NCBI GenBank assembly: GCA_943787375.1
Contig: CALSME010000009.1
Location: 1 to 64,000 of the forward strand
Reading direction: 5' to 3'
Origin: an uncultured Polaribacter sp.
GTDB lineage: Bacteria; Bacteroidota; Bacteroidia; Flavobacteriales; Flavobacteriaceae
DNA length: 64,000 bases
Position 1 is the first letter of the stretch. Every line of letters begins with the position of its first letter. Made by a program: the position numbers and the translations under genes. The notes beneath the pieces are model-generated. The model saw only the letters and a program-made list of their open reading frames with translations, was not told where the DNA came from and ran no database searches. Shown one piece after another: positions 17,412-26,074 of this stretch.

Positions 17412-18656
17412 TTATTCTTCTCTTAATGCTTCTATTGGTTTCACTATTGTTGCCATATGCGCTGGAATTAAACCAATTAATGTTCCTAAAATGACTAATG
17501 TTGTAAATGCGGTTAAAATGATTGGAATGTTTACAGTCGGATTTACGAGGGTTGCATCCACACCTTGTCCAAACAGCGTATCAATAATCTTTAAGACGGT
17601 GGCTCCCAAAATAATACCAATCATTCCCGCTACGGTTGTTAAAAAAACCGATTCTAAAATAATTTGTTGTCGAATACTTTTTGGAGTTGCCCCCAAAGCT
17701 CTTCGAATTCCTATTTCTTTGGTGCGTTCTTTTACGGTAATTAAAAGAATATTTCCAATGGCAAAAACACCCGCAATTAAAGTTGCAATCCCTACAAACC
17801 AGGTTAAAAACTGCATCCCAGTTAAAAATCCAGTAAACTTCGCAATTTCTTTTCCAAGGTTTACACTTCCAAACGCTCTCTCGTCTTCAGGATGAACTTT
17901 GTGCAAATTTTTAAGGGTGAGTAATACATCACTTTCCATTTGCTCAATGTCTATGCCTTCGTTAGCAGTAATCATCATCCAATCAATATTGTTGGCCGTA
18001 TTGTATACCTTTTTAAAGGTTGAAAAAGGAATATATGCAGTATCTCCATCAAAATCAATTGTATTGGAGGGTTCGTAAACCCCAATTACTTTGTAATTTA
18101 TATTGTTTATTTTAATACTTTCTCCGATGGGCATTTTGTCTTTTTCAAAAAGCTGCTTGTATATATCCTCTGAAATGACGGTTACTTTTGCACTCGAGTT
18201 AATGTCATTTTGGTTTAAAAAACGACCATAAATTAATTTTTTCTTCTGAATTTGATCTAAAACTGGAAAATCACCACTCACTTTAAAAGAACCTGATTTA
18301 AAATCTTTTATGATTAAATTCATCGTTTGATTTCTGGGTGCCAAGAGTTTGATCTGATCTGCATACTCCGATTTTAAAACTTGAATATCTTTCATGTTTA
18401 ATCGGAACCTTCTTCCTTTTTGGAAGCCTTTAAAGGGTGTATCTGTAGATTGGGTCCAAACAAATACACTGTTGGTAGCAAAATTCCCAAAAGCTTTGTT
18501 AAAACTATTTTCTAAGCCTCTTGCAGCTCCTAATAAAACCACTAATAAGAAAATACCCCACAAAACTCCAATAATGGTAATTCCAGTTCGCACTTTATTT
18601 TTACGGATGCTTCCGTAAATTTCTTGCCATGTATCTGAATCAAATAAAAATTTCAT
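17412..18656 (-). CDS. ABC transporter permease (MacB/FtsX family)
   Basis: 414 residues. One TM near the N-terminus (GITIIGVLWGIFLLVVLLGAARG), a MacB_PCD periplasmic domain (about 50-250) and three C-terminal TM helices forming the FtsX domain, with the coupling motif VKERTKEIGIRRALGATPKSI. Forms a heterodimer with the paralogous permease encoded 2 bp upstream. Substrate (drug, peptide or lipoprotein) cannot be deduced. Confidence 0.92.
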   Translation of the reverse strand: MKFLFDSDTWQEIYGSIRKNKVRTGITIIGVLWGIFLLVVLLGAARGLENSFNKAFGNFATNSVFVWTQSTDTPFKGFQKGRRFRLNMKDIQVLKSEYADQIKLLAPRNQTMNLIIKDFKSGSFKVSGDFPVLDQIQKKKLIYGRFLNQNDINSSAKVTVISEDIYKQLFEKDKMPIGESIKINNINYKVIGVYEPSNTIDFDGDTAYIPFSTFKKVYNTANNIDWMMITANEGIDIEQMESDVLLTLKNLHKVHPEDERAFGSVNLGKEIAKFTGFLTGMQFLTWFVGIATLIAGVFAIGNILLITVKERTKEIGIRRALGATPKSIRQQIILESVFLTTVAGMIGIILGATVLKIIDTLFGQGVDATLVNPTVNIPIILTAFTTLVILGTLIGLIPAHMATIVKPIEALREE

Positions 18657-18658
18657 AA

Positions 18659-19891
18659 TTAATCTGCTCTTAGTGCTTCTATAGGTTTGATTCTTGCGGC
18701 TCTTTTTGCAGGAACATACCCTGCTATTAATCCTGAAATAATTAAAACAACCGTCGCTCCGATTACAATGCCAGAACTAACACTTGGGTCTTTGATAAAA
18801 TATTGTTCTTCCAAACTATTCCCAATGGCACTTAATATATAGGTTCCTAGTGTCAAGCCAAAATACCCTGCTAATGTGGTTATCAGTACAGATTCTTGTA
18901 CAACCATTCCAATAATAGATCCTGGTGTTGCCCCTAAGGCTTTTCGAATACCAAATTCTTTGGTACGTTCTTTAATCACAAAAATCATAATATTACTTAT
19001 TCCTATGATCCCTGCAACAAGCGTTCCTGAACCGATGAAACCAATGATCAAAAACAAAGCAAACATTAAAATACTAACAAACTTATTGGCTTCAGCCATA
19101 TTTCGAACTGACAATGCACTTTGATCGTCAGGATGGATATTCAGTCTTTTACGCATATTGCGTTCTACTTTTTTACCAAAAGCAATGGCAGCATCTGTAC
19201 TTAAATTTGGATTGTATCCTAAATTAATCTGACTGATGTAATCGTTGTTTCCATACATCATCTGAACCGTAGTAACAGGAACATATGCCATTCTCTCTTC
19301 ATTATCTCCTCCTTCATCTGAAAAGATTCCTATAATTAAAAAGGAACTTCCATTTACATTTACTCTTTTTCCAAGAGCTGGTTTTTCGCCAAATAAATCT
19401 TTTTTTATCAATCGACCAATGACAATCACTTTGGATTTTTCTCGAAGATCTCTATTATTTAAATAGCGCCCCTCGTCCATAAGTGTTTTTTCTAAAAACT
19501 GATGATCTGGATGCACCGCTCTTACATTGTATGTACTTGCTTCATTTTTATATTTAATAGAAAAATTCTTATAAATTCTTGCGGATTGATACTGAATTTG
19601 ATCTTCATATTCCTCTGTAACGTAATTATAATCTGTATTTTTGAGTTGAATTGCTCTTCCTGTTTGTAATCCTTTGTAAGGTTTTGTTGTTTTCCAAACA
19701 CGCACAAACATCATATTTTGAGCATCATCAGCAAAAGCACTTTTGAAAAAGTTCCCTAATCCTGATGCAACTCCAAAAAGTAAGGTAAATAATAAAATTG
19801 CAAACGCAACGGTAAACCCAGACATTACAGAACGTAGTCTGTTTTTATTAATGCTTTGAAAAATTTCTCTCCAACGATCTAAATCGAACAT
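18659..19891 (-). CDS. ABC transporter permease (MacB/FtsX family), paralogue
   Basis: 410 residues with the same architecture as the next gene: N-terminal TM (VMSGFTVAFAILLFTLLFGVASG), MacB_PCD domain, three C-terminal TM helices and the cytoplasmic motif VIKERTKEFGIRKALGATPGSI. Both begin with the W(R/Q)EI(F/Y)xSIxKNKxR pattern, marking them as a duplicated pair that probably heterodimerises. 2 bp separate it from each neighbour, so translation is coupled. Confidence 0.92.
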   Translation of the reverse strand: MFDLDRWREIFQSINKNRLRSVMSGFTVAFAILLFTLLFGVASGLGNFFKSAFADDAQNMMFVRVWKTTKPYKGLQTGRAIQLKNTDYNYVTEEYEDQIQYQSARIYKNFSIKYKNEASTYNVRAVHPDHQFLEKTLMDEGRYLNNRDLREKSKVIVIGRLIKKDLFGEKPALGKRVNVNGSSFLIIGIFSDEGGDNEERMAYVPVTTVQMMYGNNDYISQINLGYNPNLSTDAAIAFGKKVERNMRKRLNIHPDDQSALSVRNMAEANKFVSILMFALFLIIGFIGSGTLVAGIIGISNIMIFVIKERTKEFGIRKALGATPGSIIGMVVQESVLITTLAGYFGLTLGTYILSAIGNSLEEQYFIKDPSVSSGIVIGATVVLIISGLIAGYVPAKRAARIKPIEALRAD

Positions 19892-19893
19892 AA

Positions 19894-20586
19894 TTATAGT
19901 GCTTTGGCGGCTTTTGTAAGAGTATCACTTATAATGACTCCATCTCTTAGACGTACAATTCTTTTGGTTTGCTCTGCAACTTCTTCTTCATGAGTAATCA
20001 CAAAAACAGTCATTCCTTCGTCGTTAATGTCTTTTAGCAAGTCCATCACAGAATCAGTCGTAGTAGTATCAAGCGCTCCTGTTGGTTCATCTGCTAACAC
20101 TACTTTTGGATTTGTAACCAATGCTCTTGCAATTGCAACCCGTTGTTTTTGACCTCCTGATAGTTCGCTTGGAAGATGGCTTGCCCAGTCTTTTAAACCT
20201 ACTTTATCTAGATAATCCATTGCAACTTTTAAACGTTCTTTTCTATTCATTCCTTTATAATACAAAGGCAATGCAACGTTTTCTAAAGCTGTTTTGTAAG
20301 AAATTAAGTTGAACGATTGAAATACAAAACCTAAAAATTTATTTCTAAGAATGGCTGCTTTTTTCTCGTTTAAATCTTTTATCAACTGACCATTTAAATA
20401 ATAATCGCCTTCATCATGAATGTCTAACAGACCTACAATGTTTAACAACGTAGACTTCCCAGAACCAGAAGATCCCATAATAGAAACAAATTCGCCCTCT
20501 TTAATATGCAAATCTATTCCTTTTAAAACATGTAAAGAATCCTTTCCAATAGGATACGACTTATGAAGTTTTTCTATTCTAATCAT
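19894..20586 (-). CDS. ABC transporter ATP-binding protein (MacB/LolD-like)
   Basis: 230 residues. Walker A GSSGSGKSTLLN (about 38-49), Q-loop, signature LSGGQKQRVAIARAL, Walker B VVLADEPTGALD and H-loop FVITHEEEVAEQ are intact. First gene of the export operon; energises the FtsX-type permease pair by mechanotransmission, as known for MacB and LolCDE. Promoter region lies in the 204-bp gap to the divergent DCC-family gene; no clear -33/-7 pair seen there. Confidence 0.94.
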   Translation of the reverse strand: MIRIEKLHKSYPIGKDSLHVLKGIDLHIKEGEFVSIMGSSGSGKSTLLNIVGLLDIHDEGDYYLNGQLIKDLNEKKAAILRNKFLGFVFQSFNLISYKTALENVALPLYYKGMNRKERLKVAMDYLDKVGLKDWASHLPSELSGGQKQRVAIARALVTNPKVVLADEPTGALDTTTTDSVMDLLKDINDEGMTVFVITHEEEVAEQTKRIVRLRDGVIISDTLTKAAKAL

Positions 20587-20790
20587 TCAATATTTTTTTT
20601 TACAAAGTAACGAATGCCTTTGTTTTTCGGCTGTAAATTATATTTAAAAACACTTGGTGTTCTTATTTTTTAAACACGTTCAAAGGTAAGACGTATCAAT
20701 AAAAAAATTGTTACAAATTTATGTAATAATTTTATTAAATATTATTGAAAAGTTGCAGTACTTTTGTAACTCATAATAGCAACATTATCA

Positions 20791-21234
20791 ATGACTCATT
20801 TGCCAAAAAACAAAAAAATAATTTTATTTGATGGAATGTGTAATTTATGCAACAATTGCGTTCTAAAAGTCATTCGATTTGATACAAAAAATAATTTTGT
20901 ATTTTGTGCATTGCAGTCAGAAATTGGTCGGGAAATTATTCGCGATTTAAAAATTGATCTTTTAAAAATGGATTCAATACTACTTTATGAATCTCCAAAT
21001 AACTATACCTATAAAGCAACTGCGGTTTTGAAAATTATGAACGCTTTCGATGGATGGTGGAATTTGACACAAATCTGCTGGATTATTCCCCCATTTTTAA
21101 GAAATTTGATCTATGATTTTATTGCGAAAAACAGGTACAAATGGTTTGGTAAGAGAGAAATTTGTATGCGCCCTACTCCTGCCCTAGAAAAACGCTTTTT
21201 AACCTCCATTACTACTACAGATTCAACTCTTTAA
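20791..21234 (+). CDS. DCC-family thiol-disulfide oxidoreductase-like protein (DUF393)
   Basis: 147 residues. The N-terminal IILFDGMCNLCNNCV contains the CxxC pair that follows DG in the DCC (YuxK) family, and the rest has the thioredoxin-like pattern (FVFCALQSEIGREII, about 37-52) and an aromatic C-terminal helix. The family is predicted to be redox-active; no substrate is known. An AT-rich promoter region precedes it with TACTTTTG (about 20759) as a -7-like box. The HAD gene starts 18 bp after its stop, so they are likely co-transcribed. Confidence 0.85.
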   Translation: MTHLPKNKKIILFDGMCNLCNNCVLKVIRFDTKNNFVFCALQSEIGREIIRDLKIDLLKMDSILLYESPNNYTYKATAVLKIMNAFDGWWNLTQICWIIPPFLRNLIYDFIAKNRYKWFGKREICMRPTPALEKRFLTSITTTDSTL

Positions 21235-21252
21235 AAAATACAATTTATACCA

Positions 21253-21912
21253 ATGAAAAATATTCCAAAAAACATTCAATGCGTCATCTTTGACATGGAT
21301 GGTGTGATTATAGATTCTGAAGCAATTCACAAAAAAGCCTATTATGAAACCTTTGTTTCTTTGGGTTTGGAGGTTTCTGAAAAAGTATACAAAACGTTAA
21401 CAGGTTCTTCAACAATCAATGCTTTTCAACGACTGATTGCTCATTTTAATTTAGATTTGGATGTAAATGCCTTGGTTTTAGACAAACGAAGACGTTATGT
21501 GAATTTCTTTGAAAACGACCCAAATTTGCATTTGGTTGCTGGCGTTGAAGAGATTATAAAGTATTTTTACAAAAAAAATTGTACTTTAATTTTAGCGTCT
21601 TCTTCTGCAATGGTTAATATTAACCGTGTTTTTGATCGTTTCAACTTGCATTCCTATTTTTCAGCGAAAATAAGCGGAGCCGATTTAACCGCATCAAAAC
21701 CACATCCTGAAATTTTTGAAAAAGCAGCGCTTTTAGCAAATACTTCTAAAGAGAACTGTATTGTCATTGAAGATTCCGACAATGGCATAAAAGCAGCCAA
21801 TGACGCAGGTATTTTTGTTTTTGGTTATGCCAACAAACTTTCAGAAGGGCAAACGCTCAAAAATGCAGATATTGTAATTGATTGTTTTAGCGCTTTAAAA
21901 AAAGTCCTTTAA
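21253..21912 (+). CDS. HAD-superfamily hydrolase, beta-phosphoglucomutase-like
   Basis: 219 residues with nucleophile Asp14 and Asp16 in VIFDMDGVIIDSE, an alpha-helical cap (about 20-85), motif II LILASSS, motif III lysine in ASKPHPEIFEKA and motif IV IVIEDSDNGIKAA. The DGVIIDSE start and SKPxPEIF motif fit the beta-PGM/YcjU group of sugar-phosphate phosphatases and mutases; the substrate is uncertain. Second gene of a pair with the DCC protein. Confidence 0.88.
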   Translation: MKNIPKNIQCVIFDMDGVIIDSEAIHKKAYYETFVSLGLEVSEKVYKTLTGSSTINAFQRLIAHFNLDLDVNALVLDKRRRYVNFFENDPNLHLVAGVEEIIKYFYKKNCTLILASSSAMVNINRVFDRFNLHSYFSAKISGADLTASKPHPEIFEKAALLANTSKENCIVIEDSDNGIKAANDAGIFVFGYANKLSEGQTLKNADIVIDCFSALKKVL

Positions 21913-21991
21913 AATCTATCAGTGGAGCCTAAATAAGTGATACAGATACCTCAGTATGTACTTTACTTTTCTATTTATCTTTTCTTAGTAA

Positions 21992-23317
21992 CTATTTTAC
22001 TTTCTCGTAATTATCATCCCAATTTTTAGGTTTTGGTTCGTGTAATTTCCCTAAAGACTTTGCAATTATCATTGATACGGTTGCATCTCCTGTAACGTTT
22101 ACCATCGTTCTACACATATCCAAGGGTCTGTCTACAGCGAAAATCAATGCCAAACCAATCGGCAATAATTCTTCCGGAAACCCAACAGACTCTAATACAA
22201 TTACTAACATTACCATACCTGCACTCGGAACTGCAGCTGAGCCTATAGATGCCAATAATGCTGTTAAAACAATGATTAATTGGTTTGAAAATGTAAGTCC
22301 CTCAGGCCAAATTACCTGCATAATAAAGACTGCGGCAATGGCTTGGTATAAGCTAGTTCCATCCATATTAATCGTGGCTCCCACAGGCAATACAAAACCA
22401 GAGACTTCTTTGTCAACACCTAAATGTTCTTCAACACGTTCCATGGTTACTGGCAGAGTTGCTGCACTCGAACTAGTAGAAAACGCTAATAATTGTGCTG
22501 GGCTAATTTGTTTTAAAAACCATAAAGGACTTTTCTTGGTATAAACACTTACTAACAAAAGATAAAAGCAAATCATTAAAAACAATCCACCGACAACACA
22601 CAAGGCATAGACCAACAGTTTTAAGAGAATTTCTGTATCGTCAAATGCAATCATCACATTTGCCAATAAAGCAAATACCGCATAGGGTGCAAAAAGCATG
22701 ATAAGATCAACCATTTTCATGACCATTTCATTGAGTGAATCAAAAAAATCCATTAATGGTTTTGATTTTTTTTCTGAAATTAAGAGTAATGATATACCAA
22801 CAAAAAGGGCGAAAAATATAATTTGCAACATGCTCGCACTTGCAAAAGATTGAAAAATATTACTTGGAAATATATCTACCAATGCTTGTAAAGGGCCTGC
22901 ATCGTTTTGAGCATTTGCCTTCGTCAGTTTATCGACAACACCTGCCGAATTTTCATACTTTGTTTTTATTTTTTCAATGGTCTCAGCAGACATTCCCTCG
23001 CCAGGCTTTACAACATTGACAATTCCCAATCCAATGACAATTGCAACAACGGTTGTAAGCACATAAATAATAATGGTTCTTAATCCCATTTTTTTAATCT
23101 TAGAAATATCCTTTAAATCTGAAATTCCTTTAATTAAAGAAGCTAAGATTAGGGGGACAGCGATTAACTTTAAAAGATTGATGAAAATAGTTCCAAAAGG
23201 TTTGATCCAATCTGTTACAAAGCCTTTACCGCCATCTATAGAATTCATTATAAAACCAAAAACGATTCCCAGAACCATTCCTATTAATATCTTCCAGTGT
23301 AATGCTAGTTTTTTCAT
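21992..23317 (-). CDS. Dicarboxylate/amino acid:cation symporter (DAACS family)
   Basis: 441 residues with about eight TM helices and two re-entrant hairpins. The hairpin-1 serine-rich motif FSTSSSAATLPVTM and TM7 NMDGT (GATINMDGTSLYQ) that bind substrate and Na+ are present, as is the LDMCRTMVNVTGD motif in TM8, typical of GltP/GltT-like glutamate-aspartate or C4-dicarboxylate carriers. Inner-membrane uptake protein. Monocistronic by context, convergent with the HAD gene and divergent from the small membrane protein. Confidence 0.93.
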   Translation of the reverse strand: MKKLALHWKILIGMVLGIVFGFIMNSIDGGKGFVTDWIKPFGTIFINLLKLIAVPLILASLIKGISDLKDISKIKKMGLRTIIIYVLTTVVAIVIGLGIVNVVKPGEGMSAETIEKIKTKYENSAGVVDKLTKANAQNDAGPLQALVDIFPSNIFQSFASASMLQIIFFALFVGISLLLISEKKSKPLMDFFDSLNEMVMKMVDLIMLFAPYAVFALLANVMIAFDDTEILLKLLVYALCVVGGLFLMICFYLLLVSVYTKKSPLWFLKQISPAQLLAFSTSSSAATLPVTMERVEEHLGVDKEVSGFVLPVGATINMDGTSLYQAIAAVFIMQVIWPEGLTFSNQLIIVLTALLASIGSAAVPSAGMVMLVIVLESVGFPEELLPIGLALIFAVDRPLDMCRTMVNVTGDATVSMIIAKSLGKLHEPKPKNWDDNYEKVK

Positions 23318-23517
23318 ATATAATATTTCTAAATTTTATAGTTTTGAAAGGTAAAAAAAAAAATTAAAAAAGGCCTAGAATAACGGGGGTATCTTTTAGA
23401 TTTTAAAAGATAGAAATTAGCACACTTTTCGCTGGTTTACTTTGCTTATATAAAATCTTTTAAAAATTACAATGAAAATCACTTGTTCGGCTTTTTTTTT
23501 GTGCTTAATTTCGCAGG

Positions 23518-23826
23518 ATGGTGGAAAAACTTAAAAAGCGTTGGAATATTGAAAGCAACTGGTCTGTTATTGCAATTTTTGTAGTATTTGCAATTAACGG
23601 TTCTTTCGCAGCATGGGTTGCCAAACCCATTACCGCTTTTTTAGGTTTATCTCCTGAGACCATCACTTCAATTGTCTATTGGCCATTACGAATTTTATTG
23701 ATCTTTCCTATTTATCAACTTACCTTACCTCTTGTTGGGTGGTTGTTTGGACAATTTCAATTTTTCTGGGCTTTTGAAAAAAAGTTTTTAAGTAGATTAG
23801 GCCTCGGTTTCCTTTTTAATAAATAA
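23518..23826 (+). CDS. Small membrane protein (possibly DUF6787)
   Basis: 102 residues, two hydrophobic helices (VIAIFVVFAINGSFAAWVA and YWPLRILLIFPIYQLTLPLV) with aromatic C-terminal FWAFEKKFLSRLGLGFL. From memory it resembles a Flavobacteriia-restricted small membrane family (DUF6787); that name is a recollection, not a search result. Function unknown. Lies between a symporter and a Nudix hydrolase, without a tight operon link. Confidence 0.8.
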   Translation: MVEKLKKRWNIESNWSVIAIFVVFAINGSFAAWVAKPITAFLGLSPETITSIVYWPLRILLIFPIYQLTLPLVGWLFGQFQFFWAFEKKFLSRLGLGFLFNK

Positions 23827-23952
23827 AACTTATTCTATTAAGTTGAATGACTGCGCTTTCGACCAATTTTAATAAAAAAGGCTTTATATTTTATCACAAA
23901 TAATACTTCTTTTCATTGAAAAACTTTAAGTTTGTTTAAAGCGATCATTTAA

Positions 23953-24579
23953 ATGAATTTCCTTGATTTTAAAGAACGAATCTCAGATTTAAAAACCTCG
24001 AAACTAGGAGGTTTAGATGCACAATTTAAATTAGCCCCAGAGTTAAGGTTGCGTTATAATGAAGATACAATTAAAGCGAAAAACCCAAAAAAGGCTGCTG
24101 TTTTGGCCTTGTTTTATCCCGATGAGCACAATAAAACACGGGTTTTACTAACCCAAAGAGCCAGTTATAAGGGAACACACTCAGCCCAAATTAGTTTTCC
24201 TGGAGGAAAAACAGCGCTAAATGATAGCAGTTTAGAGCATACTGCTAAGAGAGAGACCTTTGAAGAAGTAGGCATTGATTCCGATTCCATACACACGATT
24301 AGAGAACTGACAACCGTTTTTATACCACCCAGTAATTTTTTAGCGACCCCTTTTATTGGCTACACAAATCAGAGACCCCTTTTTAATACAAATTATGAAG
24401 TAGCAGCTACGATTGAAGTGCTTTTAGAGGATTTATTAAATGACGAAAATATTAGCACTGTTGAAATGTCAACTTCCTATATGAACAAAGTTAATGTACC
24501 CTGCTTTAAATTAGACAATTACATTATATGGGGTGCTACAGCGATGATGTTATCGGAAATTAAAGAGTTGTTCCAATAG
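23953..24579 (+). CDS. Nudix hydrolase, CoA pyrophosphatase-like
   Basis: 208 residues. The Nudix box runs from GGKTALND to TFEEVGID with the REx2EE core (about 78-101), preceded by the THSAQISFPGG motif (UPF0035 signature) that marks CoA-diphosphatases such as NudL/PCD1. It would cleave CoA to 4'-phosphopantetheine and 3',5'-ADP. Start ATG at 23953 gives a usual length. The acyltransferase gene follows in the same direction at 53 bp. Confidence 0.9.
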   Translation: MNFLDFKERISDLKTSKLGGLDAQFKLAPELRLRYNEDTIKAKNPKKAAVLALFYPDEHNKTRVLLTQRASYKGTHSAQISFPGGKTALNDSSLEHTAKRETFEEVGIDSDSIHTIRELTTVFIPPSNFLATPFIGYTNQRPLFNTNYEVAATIEVLLEDLLNDENISTVEMSTSYMNKVNVPCFKLDNYIIWGATAMMLSEIKELFQ

Positions 24580-24631
24580 AGCGGTTCTAATTTCTTTTTG
24601 TAAATTGGCGACAAATAAAAGAATTATTAAC

Positions 24632-25447
24632 ATGCCCTTATTTAAAAGGAATCCCTTCGGACATATACTTTTCATAAAAAAATGGATTATTAGAATTGTA
24701 GGTGTTTTTTTTCACAGTAGATTTAGACGCTTTAACAATTTAAAAATAGAAGGATCTGAAATTATCAGAAAATTACCTGAACAAAATGTCCTTTTTATCT
24801 CAAATCATCAAACTTATTTTGCAGACGTAATTGCAATGTTTCATGTTTTTAATGCTTCTCTAAAAGGGAGAGATAATTCCATAAAGAATGTTGGTTACTT
24901 ATGGAATCCAAAATTAAATTTTTACTTTATTGCAGCAGGTGAAACCATGCGTTCTGGAATTATTCCAAAAATATTTGGTTATGCTGGCTCTGTGTCAGTA
25001 GAAAGAACTTGGAGAAGTAAAGGTGAAGACATTAACAGACAGGTAAAAATGTCGGATGTTTCTAAAATAGGAATGGCATTGGATGACGGCTGGGTAGTTA
25101 CATTTCCACAAGGAACAACAACTGCTTTTAAACCTATAAGAAGAGGAACCGCACATATCATTAAAAAATACAAACCCTTAGTTGTTCCAGTAGTAATTGA
25201 TGGTTTTAGGCGTTCTTTTGACAAAAAAGGACTCAATATAAAAAAGCGAAATGTCTTGCAATCGATGGTTATTAAAGAACCTTTAGAAATTGATTATGAG
25301 AATGAAGATGTTGCAGATATCATAACAAAAATTGAATATGCAATTGAACAACATCCTTCTTTCTTAAAAGTACTTTCAGTAAAAGAATTAGAGAAAGTAG
25401 CGAAAGAAGAAAAAGAGTTAGAAGAAAAACGAAAATTTTGGGATTAA
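24632..25447 (+). CDS. 1-acyl-sn-glycerol-3-phosphate acyltransferase-like (PlsC family)
   Basis: 271 residues from the ATG at 24632; an upstream in-frame TTG (24605) is less likely. The acyltransferase motif I is NHQTYFAD, where His and Asp are separated by five residues instead of the canonical four (HX4D); motif III is FPQGTTTAFKPIRRGT in place of FPEGTR, and motif IV is PLVVPVVIDG. The protein would acylate lysophosphatidic acid or a related lipid at the inner membrane. The C-terminal 35 residues are a charged Lys/Glu helix. Ends before a strong terminator. Confidence 0.85.
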   Translation: MPLFKRNPFGHILFIKKWIIRIVGVFFHSRFRRFNNLKIEGSEIIRKLPEQNVLFISNHQTYFADVIAMFHVFNASLKGRDNSIKNVGYLWNPKLNFYFIAAGETMRSGIIPKIFGYAGSVSVERTWRSKGEDINRQVKMSDVSKIGMALDDGWVVTFPQGTTTAFKPIRRGTAHIIKKYKPLVVPVVIDGFRRSFDKKGLNIKKRNVLQSMVIKEPLEIDYENEDVADIITKIEYAIEQHPSFLKVLSVKELEKVAKEEKELEEKRKFWD

Positions 25448-25450
25448 AAA

Positions 25451-25480
25451 AAGAGAAGCACCACGCTTCTCTTTTTTTTT
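25451..25480. terminator. Bidirectional terminator between plsC-like gene and dps
   Basis: Nine-bp stem AAGAGAAGC / GCTTCTCTT with loop ACCAC, flanked by an A tract on the left and nine Ts on the right; serves both convergent genes. Confidence 0.88.
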
Positions 25481-25496
25481 TAAGATAATATGGAGT

Positions 25497-25967
25497 TTAA
25501 GCCATCCAAGCGTTCAGCATCCAAATTGTTTTTTCTTGTTCCGCTATAAAATCACTCATCATCGAATTAGTACCTTCATCACCAGCCCCATCTGATTCAA
25601 TTAAAATCACGCGCTCTATTTGTAACAATTCTGACAAAGAAGTCATCACCAATGCAATTCCTTCAACATCTTTAGAAACATTTTTCCCAACAGGCACCTT
25701 TGCCAACGCAGTATAATCGTTGAATGTGTGTAAGGGCTTTCCTCCTAATGTTAAAATTCGTTCCGCTATCAAATCAATTTTAACCTGAGAATCTGTATAA
25801 AACTCTTCAAATTTTAAATGCAATTCAAAGAAATTTTTCCCTTGTATATTCCAGTGTAGTCCTCTTAAACTTTGATAATAAACTTGAAAGTTTGACAATA
25901 AATAATTCAGTTTTATTACCAATTCTTCCGTATCGTTCTGGGCCAGTCCTAATCTATTTTTTATCAT
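25497..25967 (-). CDS. dps: Dps-family DNA-protecting ferritin
   Basis: 156 residues. The ferroxidase-type ligands of Dps are visible as His38 (LHWNIQG), His50, Glu54, Asp65 and Glu69 (DLIAERI), arranged as in the intersubunit iron site; the fold is a four-helix bundle. It stores iron and uses H2O2 as oxidant, protecting DNA in a 12-mer. There is no long basic N-terminal tail, so DNA binding may be weak. It is divergent from the oxyR-like regulator, the expected peroxide-stress pairing. A TAAATTTG box (minus, 25995-26002) 28 bp upstream is the likely -7 element. Confidence 0.93.
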   Translation of the reverse strand: MIKNRLGLAQNDTEELVIKLNYLLSNFQVYYQSLRGLHWNIQGKNFFELHLKFEEFYTDSQVKIDLIAERILTLGGKPLHTFNDYTALAKVPVGKNVSKDVEGIALVMTSLSELLQIERVILIESDGAGDEGTNSMMSDFIAEQEKTIWMLNAWMA

Positions 25968-26023
25968 TTTTTTTATATTTTACAATTTATTACTCAAATT
26001 TAAGCAAACTTTAATACAAATAA

Positions 26024-26042
26024 CTATCATTATTATTGATAG
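26024..26042. promoter_or_regulatory. Palindrome in the dps/oxyR intergenic region
   Basis: CTATCA (26024-26029), a seven-base spacer TTATTAT, then TGATAG (26037-26042). The half-sites resemble the ATAG/CTAT core of OxyR operators. It lies between the divergent dps and oxyR-like genes, 33 bp before the oxyR ATG. Regulator identity is inferred. Confidence 0.5.
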
Positions 26043-26074
26043 ATTTAATATCTTTATCAAAATTTACTATACCA

